From Planctomycetota bacterium (GTDB taxonomy: Bacteria; Planctomycetota; UBA8742; UBA2392), in NCBI GenBank assembly GCA_016722065.1, contig JADKGX010000002.1:806001-870000 (forward strand): a stretch of 64,000 bases of DNA, in the 5' to 3' direction. The notes beneath the pieces are model-generated. The model worked only from the letters and a program-made list of their open reading frames with translations. It did no database searches and had not been told where the DNA came from. Position 1 is the stretch's first letter, and each line of letters begins with the position of its first letter. The translations under genes were made by a program, and so were the position numbers. Shown piece by piece: positions 9,841 to 19,175 of this stretch.

Positions 9841-9846
9841 TATGCT
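9841..9846 (+). promoter_or_regulatory. -10-like TATGCT placed for a leaderless mRNA
   Basis: TATGCT ends exactly six bases before the ATG at 9853, and the intervening CGCGCC cannot act as a ribosome binding site. No clear -35 is seen 16-18 bases upstream. Confidence 0.45.
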
Positions 9847-9852
9847 CGCGCC

Positions 9853-11778
9853 ATGTCAATCCTTGCCCTCAACAACGTCACCAAAACCTATGACAGCCGC
9901 GTGGTGTTTACTGGCGCCAGTTTCGGGCTTGGCAGCCACGAGCGCGTGGGGCTGGTTGGCCCCAACGGCGAGGGCAAATCCACATTGCTGCGCCTGTTGG
10001 CAGGCATTGAGGCCCCCGACGAAGGCCAGCGCATTGCTGCCGTCGGTGCGCGCATTGGCTTCTTTTCACAGGAACCAAAACTGGACCCCAAGCTGCGCGT
10101 GCGCGATGCCGTGCGTGCCGGGCTGGGCGACCGCGATTCGCTGCACGCCCGGCTGGAAGAGCTGCACCAGGAAATGTCCAAGCCGGGCCTGTCCACGGAA
10201 GCGCTGACAGAACTGATTGAAATCCAGGCGCACCTGGAAACCCGGCTGGCCGACATGGGCGGTCACAACGTCGAACACCGTGTTGACGAAATGATCGGCC
10301 ATCTGGGCCTGCGCGAGCCCGACGCCCTGTGCGGCGCGCTTTCGGGTGGTGAAGCCCGCCGCGTTTCGCTGGCCGCGATGCTGCTTTCTGACCCCGATGT
10401 GCTGCTGCTGGACGAACCCACCAACCACCTGGATGTGGTGGCCATTGACTGGCTGGAAGATTTCTTGCTGGCCAGCAACACGCCGCTGATCATGGTAACG
10501 CACGACCGCTATTTTCTGGATCGCGTGGTGCACCGCATCATTGAGGTCGACCGCGGCAAGCTCTATTCGACCGAAGGCGGGTACCAGGACTTTCTGGTCC
10601 AGCAGGCGACGCGCCTTGCCGCTGAATCCAACACCGAACAAAACCGCCTGGCCACGATTCGCCGCGAAACGGCCTGGATCAAGCGCGGCGCCCACGGCCG
10701 CACCACCAAGGAAAAGGCCCGCGTCAACCGCTATCGCGACATGGTGGGCCAGGACGAACTGGAGACGCGGCTGGAACTGGAGTTCCAGATTCCGGCCGGC
10801 CCACGCCTTGGCGGCAAGGTGATTCGCGCCCGCAACGTGGGCAAGAGTTACGGCCAGCGCGCGATTCTGAACGACGTGAACATGGAAATCACGGCCGGCA
10901 TGCGGCTTGGCATTGTCGGCGCCAACGGCACCGGCAAGACCACGCTGTTGCGCATTCTGACGGGCTCGCTGGCACCAGACACGGGCAGCGTAGAGATTGG
11001 CGAAACCGTGCGCGTGGCCAGCATTGACCAGACGCGCTCTGTGCTGGACGACACCAAGAGTGTCGTGGAAGAAGTGGCCGACAACGAAGACGGCATTGTC
11101 ACGATTGACGGGCAGCTCAAGCGCGTGGCGCCTTTTCTGGACGGGTTCCTGTTTCCGGGCCAACGCAAGCACACCAAGATCAAGCTGCTGTCTGGCGGCG
11201 AACGCAACCGCGTGCTGCTGGCTAAGCTGCTGCTGCAGCACGGCAATGTGCTGGCGCTGGACGAACCCACCAACGACCTGGACCTGCCCACCCTGCGCGC
11301 CCTTGAGGAAGCCCTGTGCGCCTTTGAGGGCGTGGTGCTGGTCGTCAGCCACGACCGCTACTTCCTTGATCGCGTCTGCACCCGCGTGCTGTATCTTGAT
11401 GGCGGCGGCAACGCGCGTTTTCATGAAGGCGACATCGAAAGCCTGCTGGAACAACTGCGCCGGGTCGGCACCTATGAAGTAACCAATGACCCGCAGGACG
11501 CACCAGCAGCCGCCACCGGCAAAGTGGACGAAGATTCCCGCCGCGCCCGCAAGAAGGCCGCCAACGAACTCAAGAACCTGCCCGCACGCATTGAGCAATT
11601 GGACGCCGAAGCCCACAAGCTGGACCAGCGATTGGCCGATTCCAGCCTGTACCTGACCGCCAGCGGCAAGGCCGAAGCAGCCAAGCTGTCCGCCCGCCGC
11701 CAGGCCCTGACCCGCGACCTGGAAGCCCTCTACACCCGTTGGCAGGAACTAGAGGCGCTGGCGTCGGCGGCCGACTAG
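9853..11778 (+). CDS. uup: ABC-F family ATPase, Uup-like
   Basis: This is a soluble 641-residue ABC-F protein with two nucleotide-binding domains in one chain. Domain 1 has the P-loop GPNGEGKST, signature LSGGEARRVSL and Walker B LLLDEPTNHLD. Domain 2 has GANGTGKTT, LSGGERNRVLLA and ALDEPTNDLD. A basic linker lies between them. A charged coiled-coil C-terminus (about residues 555-640, rich in Lys, Glu, Ala and Leu) is typical of Uup and separates it from EttA. ABC-F proteins act on the ribosome rather than in transport; Uup is linked to ribosome quality control and to branched DNA intermediates. The ATG at 9853 is the first residue of the normal MSILALNNVTK start. An in-frame start 192 bases upstream adds sequence unlike the family. 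Confidence 0.93.
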   Translation: MSILALNNVTKTYDSRVVFTGASFGLGSHERVGLVGPNGEGKSTLLRLLAGIEAPDEGQRIAAVGARIGFFSQEPKLDPKLRVRDAVRAGLGDRDSLHARLEELHQEMSKPGLSTEALTELIEIQAHLETRLADMGGHNVEHRVDEMIGHLGLREPDALCGALSGGEARRVSLAAMLLSDPDVLLLDEPTNHLDVVAIDWLEDFLLASNTPLIMVTHDRYFLDRVVHRIIEVDRGKLYSTEGGYQDFLVQQATRLAAESNTEQNRLATIRRETAWIKRGAHGRTTKEKARVNRYRDMVGQDELETRLELEFQIPAGPRLGGKVIRARNVGKSYGQRAILNDVNMEITAGMRLGIVGANGTGKTTLLRILTGSLAPDTGSVEIGETVRVASIDQTRSVLDDTKSVVEEVADNEDGIVTIDGQLKRVAPFLDGFLFPGQRKHTKIKLLSGGERNRVLLAKLLLQHGNVLALDEPTNDLDLPTLRALEEALCAFEGVVLVVSHDRYFLDRVCTRVLYLDGGGNARFHEGDIESLLEQLRRVGTYEVTNDPQDAPAAATGKVDEDSRRARKKAANELKNLPARIEQLDAEAHKLDQRLADSSLYLTASGKAEAAKLSARRQALTRDLEALYTRWQELEALASAAD

Positions 11779-11898
11779 CGCCCCCGCGCGAGTCGCGCCA
11801 GGTCCGGAAACATAGATCGCTTGTGACAAAACACGGAAAACGGGTGATTGAATCTGCATGCTCGCGTTATCATGCCGGTTCTCCAGCGGCGCCCGGAC

Positions 11899-13083
11899 AT
11901 GGAAGAACCAACCAAACTTGGCGTGTTTCGCCGTGGCATGCGCACCACGACCGAGCGTTTGGGTGAAGGCACACAGTTTCTTCGCCCGCAGAATGTTGAA
12001 CGCCGCATGTTGATTCTGCTGCTGCCCTTGCTGGGCGCGGCCGCACTGACCAGTTGGGCGGTGGATGAATCCGGTGGCGTCGCCCAGTAGTATGTGCGCT
12101 TTGTGATGCTGCCATCTTCAGTGCTGTTCTTTGGCCTGCTGGGATTGGCCTTCAAGTCGCGGCCCTCACAAATCTGGCGTGTGCGCGCGATCGTGCTGGT
12201 GCTGGGCCCGGGCATTGTGCTGGTGGGCTACGGCGATCAGTTGTGGCGCCTGGCCCAGGGCGGGTTTGATGCCGAGTACTACTTCAGCATGTCGGTCTGG
12301 ATCATTTTCTCGTGCGCGCTGTACGTGTTTCTCCTGCCTTCGCGATACTCCTGGCGGTTTGCCTTTGCCTACTACCTGCTTTCGCTGGCCATGCTGGGCA
12401 TGGGGCTGGCTTACAACTCCTTCACGCTGCCCTCGGTTGTATCCAACGATATCATCCTCAATGACGTGATTGCCCCGCCCGTGTTCATTGCGCTGCTTTC
12501 GGCCTTTACGCGCCTGCGCACCGAATATGCAGCCGCCAAGGCACAGGCCAACGACCTGCGTGAACTGACGCTGGTCGACGGCCTGACGGGGCTGCAGAAC
12601 CGCCGGGCGTTTTCGCAGTCATTCAAGCGCGCCAAGGCCAGGCTGCTGCGCAACAAAACGCCGCTGTGCGCGATGATTTTCGACATTGACCATTTCAAAT
12701 CCGTCAACGACACCTTTGGTCACCATGTGGGTGACGAGGTGATCTGCAAGCTGGGCGAAGTGCTTTCTCAGCAGTTGCGCGGAACCGACGAAGTGTTTCG
12801 CTGGGGCGGCGAAGAGTTTGCGGCCCTGCTGGACGAAACCCCCAGCGCCAGGCTGATGGAAGTGGCCCAAAGAGTGCGCCTGGCGGTGCAGAATGCCAAG
12901 CTGCTGCCCCAGCGGCCCGTAACAATCAGCATTGGCGCGACCCACGTGCTGCCCCAGGACACCGAAGAAAGCGTGTTCCAGCGCGCCGACGCCGCGCTGT
13001 ACCGCTCCAAACAGGAAGGCCGCAACCGGGTCACCATCGCCGACGAAACACAGCAGCCGGCCACGGACTCCAACCCCGGATAA
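11899..13083 (+). pseudogene. Diguanylate cyclase gene interrupted by in-frame TAG
   Basis: One frame runs from the ATG at 11899 to 13083, broken by TAG at 12088-12090. Before the stop are 63 codons ending in the first membrane segment (RRMLILLLPLLGAAALTSW). After it the same frame continues with further hydrophobic segments, then a complete GGDEF domain: LTLVDGLTGLQNRR start, metal-binding FDIDHFKSVND, the GGEEF active loop (about residue 303) and an intact RGTD inhibitory I-site five residues before it. Such enzymes make cyclic di-GMP. The domain order is continuous across the stop, so this looks like a recent nonsense change, a sequencing error or a read-through site, not two genes. Restart at the downstream GTG or ATG codons (12103-12106) could still yield a cyclase lacking its first membrane segment. 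Confidence 0.8.
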
Positions 13084-13236
13084 GCGCGGATCAACATCGA
13101 CAAAGCCATTCAGACTGCGCAAACAAACAGCCCCAAAGCAGAGGTTCGGCAACGTTGCGATGCAACGGGCGCCTTGCGCGCACCACGGCGCAGGAGTGGG
13201 CCAAAGTCGCAGCGCAGCAGTTGCGAAGCGGCAGGA

Positions 13237-15270
13237 TCAAAGATTCAGCAGGCGGGCCAGGTAGCCTTCCCGCGCGGCCAGCAGCAGGCCGCCGACTACC
13301 AGCAACACGACAATCAGCGTGCTCAGCAGCACGATCAGCATCAGCATGCCCGGGCTGACGCGCTGTTTCTCGGCTTCGTCCATTCTGGCGCTGATCTGCT
13401 TCAGCAGGCCGCTTACCTGCGCCAGCCCGGCTTCGTCTTCTTCGTGCAGCAGGTCCAGCACACCGCGCGCAGCAGCGTCGGTCTGGCGTTTGCGCTTGGG
13501 CCGCACGCGGTCGGTTGATTTTTCGCGGCCTGTGGCCGGCACATCGCCCGAGGCAACTTCCTGTTGCAGATCAAACACCTCTTCCTGGCTGGTGGGCGGA
13601 GTGGCGCTCATGCCACTGGTGGGCGCGTGGTCGCCGCCGGGCAGAACCAGCGGCAGGGGTCCATAGCGCTTGACCGGCCCCAGCGTGGGGTTGGCCAGAA
13701 AGGCTTCTGCATCTGCCTCAGCGCGCACTACGTCGTCCAGCACTGCCTGCATGGAACCGTAACGGTCGTCCAGCTTGATTTCCATCATCTTGCCGACGAG
13801 ATAACTGACCCAGGCCGGAATGTCGCGCTGCAGGTGGCTTGGCGGCACGATCTCGCGCGAGCGTTGTTGTTCCAGAATGTCCATCACGTTGCTGCCCTCA
13901 ACGTGACGCTGGCCGGTCATCAGATAGAACAGTGTGGCGCCAAAGCTGTAGACGTCACTGCGCTGGTCCAGTTGCTTGCCGCTGACCTGTTCGGGGCTCA
14001 TGTAATGCGGCGTGCCCACCACCATACCGGTGCGTGTCAGGTGCACGTCCATAGGCTCGCCATAAATACGGGCCAGCCCGAAGTCGACCAGCTTCAACAG
14101 GTTGTGGCGCTCCGAATACAGAATGTTGTCGGGCTTGATGTCGCGGTGAATCACTCCGTGGCTGTGGGCGTAACCAAGGGCTGCCCCAATGTTCTTGAGA
14201 ATGCGCACCCCGAAGTCCCACGTGATGCGTCGGCCTGCGCCAATTTCATGGTCCAGTGGCAGGCCGTCGATGTACTCCATCACGATTGCGCTGCCGCGCG
14301 GGAACTTCAGAAAGTCGTACACCTTGACGATGCCCGGGTGGTCCAGTTCCTTCAGCAGCATCGCTTCGTGTTCGACGCGTTGTTCGACCTTCATGCCGGG
14401 CTTGAGCTCGGTGCGGATGTCCTTGACGGCCACAACCTTGCCCTTGCCACGCGGGTCGCGGCAAAGATAGACCACCCCCATGCCGCCCTTGCCGAGCTGC
14501 AGGATAACGTCAAAGCGCTTGGCTACCTCGGGGCTGGGCGGAATCTCGCCCTCCTCGATCTGGTAGTGGCGCATGGCTTCTTTTTCTTCCTTCTCAATCT
14601 CTGCGGCCAGGGCCGCGCGGGCCAGTTCCTTGGCCGCGGCGTCAACCGCGCTGTGGCCCTTGCGCGGGATTTTGCTGGTCGCCGAAGCCGGCACTGGCGT
14701 GGGCCGCACCGGCAGTTCTGCGGCCTTGCCCGGCATCGCCTTTGGCAGGGCGGTCAGGCTGGGCACTGACGACGGCTCCAGTTCCGGCGCGCTGGCCGGG
14801 CGGTGGCGTTCACTGGTGTGTGATTTCAGATCGGCTTGGCTGCGAATACCGGATTGATCCCAGCCCGGTGCCCGCACGCCTTGAAACTGGCCGGGGTACA
14901 GGCTGGCCGAGGCGCTGGGCGTCTCGGTCATGGTTTCGGTCAAGGGTTCGGTGCCGGTGTCTTCTGGTTCCAGTTCGGCGGCGTCGTCGCGGTCGTCAAC
15001 ATCCAGCGTGTCATCGGCCAGTTCGCCAAACATGGGTGCGGCGTTGGTCGGCCGCACAGTGACCTGTGTTTTGGGCCTGGAAGTCGGGCGGTGCGAAGCC
15101 TGAGGCGGGCGGTCTTCCTCGCCCGCCACCTGAGTTTCGTCGCGGCCTGCGTCCTGGGCGCCGTCAACCTTGCCGGTGGGCTTGCTCGCGTCGCCGCTCT
15201 CGGGCCGCAATTCGGGTAAAGGCTCGGGCAGCCCGGGCATTTCTTCGGGTGTGTGGTCGCTGGGTACCAA
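13237..15270 (-). CDS. Ser/Thr protein kinase, membrane-anchored at C-terminus
   Basis: This second eukaryotic-type kinase is built differently from the one at 1226. About 230 acidic, Pro/Glu/Asp-rich disordered residues come first, then the kinase domain (about 250-520) with LGKGGMGVVYLC, AVKDI, HRDIKPDN, DFGLA and GTPHYMSPEQ. A linker follows and a single C-terminal membrane segment (about 640-662) ends in a short Arg/Leu tail. The protein is therefore a tail-anchored kinase facing the cytoplasm with almost no extracellular part. I chose a TTG start at 15270: CTGGAG lies six bases upstream and a TACAGT -10-like hexamer just before that. An ATG at 15240 is an alternative ten codons inward. 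It is divergent from the foldase operon at 15455. Confidence 0.9.
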   Translation of the reverse strand: MVPSDHTPEEMPGLPEPLPELRPESGDASKPTGKVDGAQDAGRDETQVAGEEDRPPQASHRPTSRPKTQVTVRPTNAAPMFGELADDTLDVDDRDDAAELEPEDTGTEPLTETMTETPSASASLYPGQFQGVRAPGWDQSGIRSQADLKSHTSERHRPASAPELEPSSVPSLTALPKAMPGKAAELPVRPTPVPASATSKIPRKGHSAVDAAAKELARAALAAEIEKEEKEAMRHYQIEEGEIPPSPEVAKRFDVILQLGKGGMGVVYLCRDPRGKGKVVAVKDIRTELKPGMKVEQRVEHEAMLLKELDHPGIVKVYDFLKFPRGSAIVMEYIDGLPLDHEIGAGRRITWDFGVRILKNIGAALGYAHSHGVIHRDIKPDNILYSERHNLLKLVDFGLARIYGEPMDVHLTRTGMVVGTPHYMSPEQVSGKQLDQRSDVYSFGATLFYLMTGQRHVEGSNVMDILEQQRSREIVPPSHLQRDIPAWVSYLVGKMMEIKLDDRYGSMQAVLDDVVRAEADAEAFLANPTLGPVKRYGPLPLVLPGGDHAPTSGMSATPPTSQEEVFDLQQEVASGDVPATGREKSTDRVRPKRKRQTDAAARGVLDLLHEEDEAGLAQVSGLLKQISARMDEAEKQRVSPGMLMLIVLLSTLIVVLLVVGGLLLAAREGYLARLLNL

Positions 15271-15292
15271 AGGCCGCTCCAGGAATGCGACT

Positions 15293-15298
15293 ACTGTA
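15293..15298 (-). promoter_or_regulatory. -10-like TACAGT for the kinase at 13237
   Basis: TACAGT on the minus strand lies 22 bases before the proposed TTG start, leaving room for a short leader with the CTGGAG ribosome binding site. It lies in the divergent region shared with the foldase operon. Confidence 0.4.
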
Positions 15299-15454
15299 CC
15301 CGCTGGCCACCGGAAACAAAAGCACAGCGGGCGATGCCTTTGCAGCGCAAGCCCCATGCCATAGGATGCCCGCGGGCCCCGACACTTGCATGCATCCTGG
15401 CGCGCGGCAAAGCAGGCCGCCGCCCGGACCCGCAAACCGATTCAGGAGTTGCAC

Positions 15455-16435
15455 ATGAAACTGCACTGGTGCCAGCGCGCATTGCTTGGCCTTTGTCTGC
15501 TGGCCATTGCTGCCAGCGCCGGGTTTGTCGTGGGCGCCCAGGAAACACCCGGCCAAGGTAACCAGACCACGCTGGAAGTAGGCCAGGTCATGAGCGTGGG
15601 CGGCAAGATCATCACTGCCGAAGACCTGATCGCCCGCGTGTGGGACAACGAATCCGTTCTGTCACCCGAAAAGCGCGTGCTGGTTCCTTCGTTGACCTAT
15701 CTGCGTGACGTGGCCTTGCTGGACTTGGAGGCCGCACGCATGGGCCTTGTGCTGTCACCCCAGGAAATCAACGACGGCACCGAACAGCAGCTCAAGACAA
15801 TTCGCGAAGAGGTCAAACGCAAGTCGCAGGGCACGCTGCCCTTTGAGGACTGGCTGGCGCAGCAAGGACTTACGCTGGAGGCCTTTGAGGCCTATGTGCG
15901 CGACCGCACCCCGATCATTCTGCACAAGCGGGTGCTGGTGAACTATTTCAAGGACAACACGGAAAGCCTGGAGGCTTGGCACATTCTGGTCAAGAAAGAG
16001 GAAGACGCCAAGGCGATCTACGACGAGTTGAAAGCCCTGCCCCCGGAAAAGCGGCGTGAGCGGTTTGAGGAACTGGCGGTGCAGAAAAGCATCGATGGAT
16101 CCTCTAACCTGAACAAAGGCCGCATCGGGCGCATATTCCGCAACGCCGCCACACTGGTACCAGAGGCCGAAGATGCGGTGTGGGGTATCAAGGACGGCGA
16201 AGTCACGGCGCCGATCAAATCAACCTACGGCTGGCATGTCTTCATGCGCCGGCAGACGTTTGCGCCCGTTGTCAAACCGCTTGCGCAGGTGCGTGCCGCG
16301 TTGATGAAAGCCACCGACGTAGGCGAAGACGATTTCAATACCTGGGTGCGCTGGGCTGCGACGACGCAGAAGTACAAGATTGAACGGCGCCTGCCAGGCT
16401 ATGACTGCAAGCCCAACCAGAAAGGAAGCAAGTAA
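15455..16435 (+). CDS. Exported parvulin-type peptidyl-prolyl isomerase (SurA/PrsA-like)
   Basis: This 326-residue exported foldase has an N-terminal signal (LLGLCLLAIAASAGFVVGAQ), a helical SurA-like chaperone region (about 40-170) and one PPIC domain. The domain is recognisable by AWHILVKKEEDAK, KGRIGRIFRN, IKDGEVTAPIKSTYGWHVF and the following charged strand. Members isomerise X-Pro bonds and escort outer-membrane proteins through the periplasm, which fits the LptD-like protein at 31027. CAGGAG six bases before the ATG supports the start. The stop and the next start overlap as TAATG, so the two foldases are co-translated. The C-terminal signature ERRLPGYDC recurs in its neighbour, so they are tandem duplicates. 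Confidence 0.88.
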   Translation: MKLHWCQRALLGLCLLAIAASAGFVVGAQETPGQGNQTTLEVGQVMSVGGKIITAEDLIARVWDNESVLSPEKRVLVPSLTYLRDVALLDLEAARMGLVLSPQEINDGTEQQLKTIREEVKRKSQGTLPFEDWLAQQGLTLEAFEAYVRDRTPIILHKRVLVNYFKDNTESLEAWHILVKKEEDAKAIYDELKALPPEKRRERFEELAVQKSIDGSSNLNKGRIGRIFRNAATLVPEAEDAVWGIKDGEVTAPIKSTYGWHVFMRRQTFAPVVKPLAQVRAALMKATDVGEDDFNTWVRWAATTQKYKIERRLPGYDCKPNQKGSK

Positions 16436-17433
16436 TGCCAACCTGGATCTTGCGCGCCTGTCTGGCGCTGGTGGCTCTGTGCCTTGCCGCGGGAATCGGC
16501 TTTTTTGCCGGAGCCCAGGAACAGCCCCGGCGCCCGTTGCGCACCCTCAAGCCGGGCCAAGTCGCCCGCGTGGGCGACAGCACCATCACCGCCGAACAGT
16601 ACGTGCAGCGCGTGCTGGAATACGAACGCACCCAGGACCCCGCCAGCCGCATGGCAGCCCGCCTGCTGGACAGCCTGGTGGCAGAACGAATGCTGGACCT
16701 GGAGGCCGAGCGCCTGGAAGCCCGCATCAAGCCCCGCGAACTGGAAGCCGAAGTCACGCGCATGGTCGACTACTACAAGGACCTGCTGGAATCCACCAAC
16801 CGCGACCTGCTGGAAAGCCAGCGCAAGGCCGGCCAGCCCGAGCGCCCCTGGACCTGGGCCGAGTGGCTGCGCGAACGCCTTCAGGTAACGGAACTGGAGT
16901 TCAACGCCACCTGTGCGCGTTCAGCCCGTAACACGCTGCTCAAGCGCATGATCATCTGGTACTGGTATCGATCCAGCCCCAACATCGACGTGCTGCTGAT
17001 TGAGAACCGCAGCAAGGAAAAGATTGAGGAAGCCTCGCGCCGTGTGGCAGCCGGGGAAGATTTTGCAACGCTGGTACCCAAGTTCAGTTCCCACCGCAGT
17101 GCGTCGCAGAACATTCCGGGCATGTTTGCGGAAGTGATTCGCGGCGACGGCAGCCTTTCCACCAAGGCTTCGGACATCGCCTGGGCACTCAAGGACAAGG
17201 CCACCAGCACGCCCTTTGAAGACGACGGCAAGTGGTATCTGATCAAGCGCCTGAAAAGCAACAGCAACCCGGTTAATGAAGCGGCTTTCGCGCTGCAGCG
17301 CGACGACTGCCTGAAGGCGCCCAACATTGATGCCAACATGTTTGAACGTTGGCGCAACTCAGTGGCCGGCAGCGGTCGTTATGTCTACGAACGCCGCATG
17401 CCAGGCTGGGATTGCGAAGCCGACGAGCCCTGA
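16435..17433 (+). CDS. Tandem paralogue of the SurA-like foldase
   Basis: This 332-residue exported protein duplicates the preceding gene: signal segment followed by GAQE, then LKPGQVARVGDSTITAEQ (compare the first copy's LEVGQVMSVGGKIITAED) and the shared ending ERRMPGWDC. The central region is helical and charged. The PPIC domain (about 190-290) is more divergent; IDVLLIENRSKEKIEE replaces the usual histidine-bearing first strand, so isomerase activity may be lost and the protein may act only as a chaperone or partner. Its start codon overlaps the previous stop by one base. ScpB follows 48 bases downstream. The family relationship is confident; the function of this copy is inferred. Confidence 0.82.
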   Translation: MPTWILRACLALVALCLAAGIGFFAGAQEQPRRPLRTLKPGQVARVGDSTITAEQYVQRVLEYERTQDPASRMAARLLDSLVAERMLDLEAERLEARIKPRELEAEVTRMVDYYKDLLESTNRDLLESQRKAGQPERPWTWAEWLRERLQVTELEFNATCARSARNTLLKRMIIWYWYRSSPNIDVLLIENRSKEKIEEASRRVAAGEDFATLVPKFSSHRSASQNIPGMFAEVIRGDGSLSTKASDIAWALKDKATSTPFEDDGKWYLIKRLKSNSNPVNEAAFALQRDDCLKAPNIDANMFERWRNSVAGSGRYVYERRMPGWDCEADEP

Positions 17434-17481
17434 ACCCGCAGCGCCACCCAAAGCAGATTTGAAAGCAACTGGAAAAAGCCC

Positions 17482-18210
17482 ATGAACCAGCCTGACCAGC
17501 CCCATGCTGATGCGCAAGAACAGCCCGCCGACGACGCCACCAGCGCCGGGGACATCATCATGGGTGCGACCATTCCGCAGGATGCGCTGGCGGCCAAACT
17601 GGAAGCCCTGCTGTTTGTGCACAGCAAGCCGGTTACAGCGCGGCGCCTTGCGGACCTGGTGGAGTTGCCTTCGGTGATACCGGTCAAGCAGGCATTGGAG
17701 TTTCTGGCCCGCCGGCATGAACAATCCGGCAGCGCTTTTACGCTGCAGAACCTTGCCGCCGGTTACATGCTTTCGACACGACCCGAACACGACGACATGC
17801 TGAAGAAACTCGTGCGCGAGCGAGAAGCCCAGAAGCTGTCGCCGGCAACACTGGAAGCACTGGCAATCATTGCCTACAAGCAGCCGATCGGCCGCCAGGA
17901 AATCGAGAACATTCGTGGTGCCGGCGCGGACCACCTGGTGCGTGCGCTGCTGGACCGCGGCTTGGTCAAGGTAGGAGAACGCGACACAAGCAAGGGCAAC
18001 GCGGCGCTGTATGTCACGACCGCGGAGTTCCTGCGCGCCTTTGGACTCAAGGCCCTCAGTGAGCTGCCCACCCAGGCCGATTTGAGCACCGGCCCCGGCC
18101 CCGCCGGAGAGGCCGAAGTCGACCAATCCGATGCTTCTGAGCCTGACGCCGACGACGATGCTGACGACGCTGATGATGCCGATGCAGAAGAATCGGACGG
18201 AGAAGAATAA
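17482..18210 (+). CDS. scpB: Segregation and condensation protein B
   Basis: ScpB is the winged-helix partner of ScpA and SMC in the bacterial condensin that organises and segregates chromosomes. The core runs from about residue 35 (LEALLFVHSKPVTARRLADL) through LSPATLEALAIIAYKQPIGRQEIENIRG, the best-known ScpB block, to FLRAFGLKALSELP. The 242-residue protein is longer than usual because of a 30-residue acidic N-terminal extension and an Asp/Glu/Ala-only tail of about 40 residues. Neither scpA nor smc is nearby, which is unusual since scpA and scpB are usually adjacent. It lies behind the foldase pair and 14 bases before a hydrolase gene, so these four genes may be one transcript. Confidence 0.92.
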   Translation: MNQPDQPHADAQEQPADDATSAGDIIMGATIPQDALAAKLEALLFVHSKPVTARRLADLVELPSVIPVKQALEFLARRHEQSGSAFTLQNLAAGYMLSTRPEHDDMLKKLVREREAQKLSPATLEALAIIAYKQPIGRQEIENIRGAGADHLVRALLDRGLVKVGERDTSKGNAALYVTTAEFLRAFGLKALSELPTQADLSTGPGPAGEAEVDQSDASEPDADDDADDADDADAEESDGEE

Positions 18211-18224
18211 CAGGTGGCCGCTTC

Positions 18225-19088
18225 ATGACCTCGCCCGACGACACCTTTGCTGTGCCCGGCGCCGACGGCTTGGCCGTCAAGGGCGACCTGTACCTGCCCC
18301 GTGGCATTTCGGCCCCGCCGCTGGTTGTTGGCCTGCATGGTTTCAAGGGCTTCAAAGACTGGGGTTTCTTTCCGTGGCTGGGGCGCACACTGGCCGATGC
18401 CGGCCTGTGCGTCGCGCTGATCAACTTTTCGCACTGCGGCATCGAAAGACCCGGCGATCGCTTTGACCGCCTCGACTTGTTCGAAAAAGACACCTGGGGC
18501 AAGCGTCTGGCCGATGTGCTGGCCGTGCTGGGCGCCGCACAAGAAGCCAAGCTAACCACCAAGGCCGCGCCAAACCCGGCGCGCCTTGGCCTGATGGGCC
18601 ACAGCATGGGCGGCGGTGTTGCGCTGTTGACGGCAGCCAAAGACGGCCGGGTGCGGTCGGTAGTGACATTGGCAGGTGTGGCCCGGGCAACGCGCTTTGA
18701 CGGCCCGGACCTGCGCGATCAACTGAAAGCCTTTGGGCACGTCAAGGTAAGCAACGCGCGCACCGGCCAGGAAATGCGTGTGGGCCAAAGTTACTTTGAA
18801 GAACTGGATAACAACCCCGCGGCCTTTGATGTTTGCGCGGCAGCGGCCCAAGTGACCCTGCCCTGGCTGTTGATTCACGGCGGCGACGACGAATCCGTGC
18901 CGCTGGAAGAAGCCCACGAACTTCTGGATCACGCCAACAAAAACGCCATCCAGGGCGAAAACGTCAAGCTGCTGACACTGGACGGCACCGGCCACACCTT
19001 TGGCGCCGGCCATCCCTTCGGGTTTCCGTCGGCTCACCTTGAGCAAGCCGCCGCCGCCGCCTGCGCTCACTTTCTGCGCACGCTTTGA
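18225..19088 (+). CDS. Alpha/beta hydrolase
   Basis: This 287-residue cytoplasmic alpha/beta hydrolase (no signal peptide) resembles the dienelactone-hydrolase/acyl-peptidase-like group. Visible are the oxyanion-region HGFKGFKDW, the nucleophile elbow GHSMGG (Ser about 127), the acid strand HGGDDESVP and the C-terminal GTGHTFG histidine. A cap-like stretch lies at about 160-200. AGGTGG before the ATG serves as ribosome binding site, and only 14 bases separate it from scpB. The fold and triad are clear but the substrate cannot be read; esterase or peptidase activity is equally possible. Confidence 0.88.
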   Translation: MTSPDDTFAVPGADGLAVKGDLYLPRGISAPPLVVGLHGFKGFKDWGFFPWLGRTLADAGLCVALINFSHCGIERPGDRFDRLDLFEKDTWGKRLADVLAVLGAAQEAKLTTKAAPNPARLGLMGHSMGGGVALLTAAKDGRVRSVVTLAGVARATRFDGPDLRDQLKAFGHVKVSNARTGQEMRVGQSYFEELDNNPAAFDVCAAAAQVTLPWLLIHGGDDESVPLEEAHELLDHANKNAIQGENVKLLTLDGTGHTFGAGHPFGFPSAHLEQAAAAACAHFLRTL

Positions 19089-19175
19089 TCACTCGGCCCC
19101 GGCCTATTTGTTGTGCGCTCTCTGGCACATGTTGCAATCTGTGCGTATAGCATGGGCGGGAGCAACGACCGTCAC

